A stretch of DNA of 64,000 bases. It comes from Candidatus Physcocola equi. GTDB lineage: Bacteria > Bacteroidota > Bacteroidia > Bacteroidales > Paludibacteraceae. Position 1 is the stretch's first letter, and each line of letters starts with the position of its first letter. The position numbers and the translations under genes are program-made. Under the pieces are notes generated by a model. It ran no database searches. It worked only from the letters and a program-made list of their open reading frames with translations, and was not told the DNA's origin. Shown one piece after another: positions 62,227 to 64,000 of the stretch. The stretch spans positions 1 through 64,000 of the forward strand of contig JAGHUM010000043.1 of the NCBI GenBank assembly GCA_018064855.1, read 5' to 3'.

Positions 62227-64000
62227 CTATATAGTTGTATTGTTTTTCGGATGACGCGCAGTATAACGCACCAAGAGACAAAAGAAGACAAAAAGGAGCA
62301 AAAGCCCCAAGCGGGTCACATCGGAATAGAGCACCCTGTTTACGACCTGTCCTTTATAAAGTTCATCTCCCACAGTAAGTTGATCTCCCACCCTCACAGA
62401 TACCTTTGCATCATTTGGCAAGGCATACGTCTTATTGCCAACTGTGATGGATTGCGCATCAACAGCCGTCACCTCACCTTCATTTTCACAGAGGAAATGA
62501 TTGGAAGTCCATGTGTTGTTCGGGCCGATGGATTTGTGCTGCAGTTCAGCAATCACGCTGCTGTTGTCGAGTTCCCATCCTTTCCAGCTGACAAGGCTCC
62601 AATCGTCGTTTTTAGGCTTGATGCACGCACTCACAAAAATGATGATCAGCATGGTTGGCGTCACATATTTCATCACATATTTCAAAACCTTAGGCAACTG
62701 GATGCTGGCGTGGCTGTTGATCATCTCCCAGCCTTTATCCACACCCATCACCCAAGCGAAGAGAATGCACTCTATCATGCCATAAACGAAGAGAGAGATG
62801 GTTCCACCCCAGTAGTCATATTCATCAAACACACCTTCTGCAAACCAGATGACGGTTGGCAACCCCACCACCGAGAGCATCACTCCGAAAATGATGGAAG
62901 CACGCTTGCGCGAGAAAGAGAAGCCGTCCACCAAAAATTCAATGGTTGGCGTGGAAATGGACAAAATGGAGGTGATGCTGGCGAAAAACAGCAAACCGAA
63001 AAAGGCTGTTCCCGCAACAATGGAAAGAACCACACCCCATTGAGAGAACAAATAAGGCAGCGAACAGAATCCCAAGCCAAATCCGCCAGTCTGTGTCATG
63101 GCAATCACTTGGTCAATTCCGAAATAGCCAATCGCTATCGGAATGATAATGGCGCTTCCAAGCACCACTTCCGCCACTTCATTGGTGAAACAAGCAGTCA
63201 CGCTGTTGAGAGCGACATCATCGGTTGAGCGCAGGAAAGAAGCATAACACTGCAAAGCGCCCATGCCCAAAGAGCAAGTGAAAAACGTCTGCCCTGCAGC
63301 CGCCAACCACACCTTCGGATTAGACAACGAATCGAACTGAGGGTACCACAAGAAATCGAAGCCCAGCAAACCATCGTATATGGCGCCATCGACACCAGCC
63401 CTGAGCGTATATGCCCGAACAGCCAATATCACAGCCAAACCGAAAAGCATCGGCATCATCCATTTGGCCACTTTCTCAATGCCATTCTTGATGCCCCTTG
63501 CCAAGATGAGCCCATTAATGACAACACAAACGAGGTAAGACAGTACGTTTTCCATTGGGATACCCACTGTGCTTTTACCCAAGTCGAGATAGATTGTAAA
63601 AAACTCGCTCACCTGCTGCGCGGTCATTCCTCCAAACATATTGAACAAGGAAAAGACCGTATAACTCAACGCCCAACTTTCGATGTAACAGTAATAGGCG
63701 GAAATAACGAAACTGCTGAAAATACCCATCGTCCCCACATACTTCCACATTGGATTTTTGTGAAGCGACTGGGTGATCATAGGAGGTGCATGATGTCCTC
63801 TGAGTCCACCATACTTTCCGCTGGTCCATTCAATAATCGACAGCGGAATAGCCAACAACACAAAAGAAATAAGATAAGGAATGATGAAGGCGCCGCCACC
63901 ATTCTGAATAGCTTGAACGGGGAATCGGATGAAATTTCCCACCCCCACAGCGCTTCCGGCCATGGCAAGGATAAGTCCCACACGGGATCCCCAAGCCTGC
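62227..64000 (-). CDS. Sodium-dependent (NSS/SNF family) transporter with soluble insertion, 5' end cut by window
   Basis: The frame is open to the window edge: WGSRVGLILAMAGSAVGVGN then FIRFPVQAIQNGGGAF is NSS helix 1, so only a few N-terminal residues are missing. About 590 residues are visible, longer than the neighbouring NSS protein. The extra length is a ~90-residue hydrophilic stretch before the last helix (about 62325-62615) with GEVTAVDAQSITVGNKTYAL and RVGDQLTVGDELYKGQVV, a beta-rich, barrel-sandwich-like pattern. A 30-aa MetS-like subunit gene follows 17 bases downstream. It probably imports an amino acid with sodium. Confidence 0.92.
   Translation of the reverse strand, partial: QAWGSRVGLILAMAGSAVGVGNFIRFPVQAIQNGGGAFIIPYLISFVLLAIPLSIIEWTSGKYGGLRGHHAPPMITQSLHKNPMWKYVGTMGIFSSFVISAYYCYIESWALSYTVFSLFNMFGGMTAQQVSEFFTIYLDLGKSTVGIPMENVLSYLVCVVINGLILARGIKNGIEKVAKWMMPMLFGLAVILAVRAYTLRAGVDGAIYDGLLGFDFLWYPQFDSLSNPKVWLAAAGQTFFTCSLGMGALQCYASFLRSTDDVALNSVTACFTNEVAEVVLGSAIIIPIAIGYFGIDQVIAMTQTGGFGLGFCSLPYLFSQWGVVLSIVAGTAFFGLLFFASITSILSISTPTIEFLVDGFSFSRKRASIIFGVMLSVVGLPTVIWFAEGVFDEYDYWGGTISLFVYGMIECILFAWVMGVDKGWEMINSHASIQLPKVLKYVMKYVTPTMLIIIFVSACIKPKNDDWSLVSWKGWELDNSSVIAELQHKSIGPNNTWTSNHFLCENEGEVTAVDAQSITVGNKTYALPNDAKVSVRVGDQLTVGDELYKGQVVNRVLYSDVTRLGLLLLFVFFCLLVRYTARHPKNNTTI

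Noticed and set aside
62215-63228. Long plus-strand open frame (337 codons) opposite the NSS transporter
   Set aside because: His/Arg-rich mirror translation of a transporter with clear motifs on the other strand.

Overview
The window looks like a chromosomal segment of a member of the Bacteroidota, most likely Bacteroidales. The evidence is a complete SprA-type T9SS translocon gene, a T9SS type B C-terminal sorting domain, the ftsX-DUF3098-uppP-truB-queA gene order, PASTA-rluD linkage, many lipoproteins with a Bacteroidetes-style lipobox, and repeated TAnnTTTG -7 promoter boxes at sensible distances from start codons. No rRNA, tRNA or CRISPR array was seen.

Layout. 1-2965: 3' part of a large Ig/PKD-like adhesin secreted by T9SS. 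3.2-4.8 kb: an AAA-ATPase/PD-(D/E)XK gene between two near-identical hairpins. 4.9-8.3 kb: a decayed restriction-modification locus on the minus strand. It has an intact DpnI-like methyl-directed endonuclease between the wrecked ends of two DpnII-type adenine methyltransferases (N-terminus of a DpnM-like gene, C-terminus of a DpnA-like gene), a KilA-N gene with an internal deletion and several small ORFs. 8.3-20.5 kb: core genes (lipoprotein, DUF1015, queA, truB, uppP, DUF3098, ftsX on minus; TPR protein, lipoprotein, aroE, PAP2-barrel protein, lipoprotein on plus). 20.6-22.2 kb: a second AAA/PD-(D/E)XK gene.

22.8-34.8 kb is the most interesting part. It is an AT-rich, strictly co-directional, tightly packed minus-strand run of ten genes: JAMM/JAB peptidase, E2-like protein, a tiny Gly-rich protein, E1/ThiF-like protein, divergent ClpB-like disaggregase, a 154-aa protein, a three-repeat Ig-like protein, a DUF4407 membrane protein and two different dynamin-like GTPases. 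It reads as a ubiquitin-like conjugation module joined to a protein-unfolding machine and a membrane-remodelling GTPase pair. Three of its proteins share the same short N-terminal motif (L-x-[FY]-N-x-x-T-G-x-F-E). A defence or stress role is inferred, not shown.

35.0-36.8 kb: a probable structured RNA (6S-like) and a DUF4143 AAA ATPase with tandem palindromes over its promoter. 37-64 kb: core genes, namely an AspT/YidE-like transporter with its LysR regulator, a 24-aa membrane microprotein, a FGE-sulfatase-domain protein, two tandem methionine aminopeptidases, ruvA, sprA, rluD, a PASTA protein, a saccharopine-dehydrogenase-family enzyme (carboxynorspermidine synthase-like), a wrecked tonB-like gene, two NSS transporters (one with a 30-aa MetS-like small subunit), class II fructose-bisphosphate aldolase, a BASS transporter, a GlsB/YeaQ protein and fabG. 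All assignments come from reading motifs and family resemblance by eye; no database search was run.
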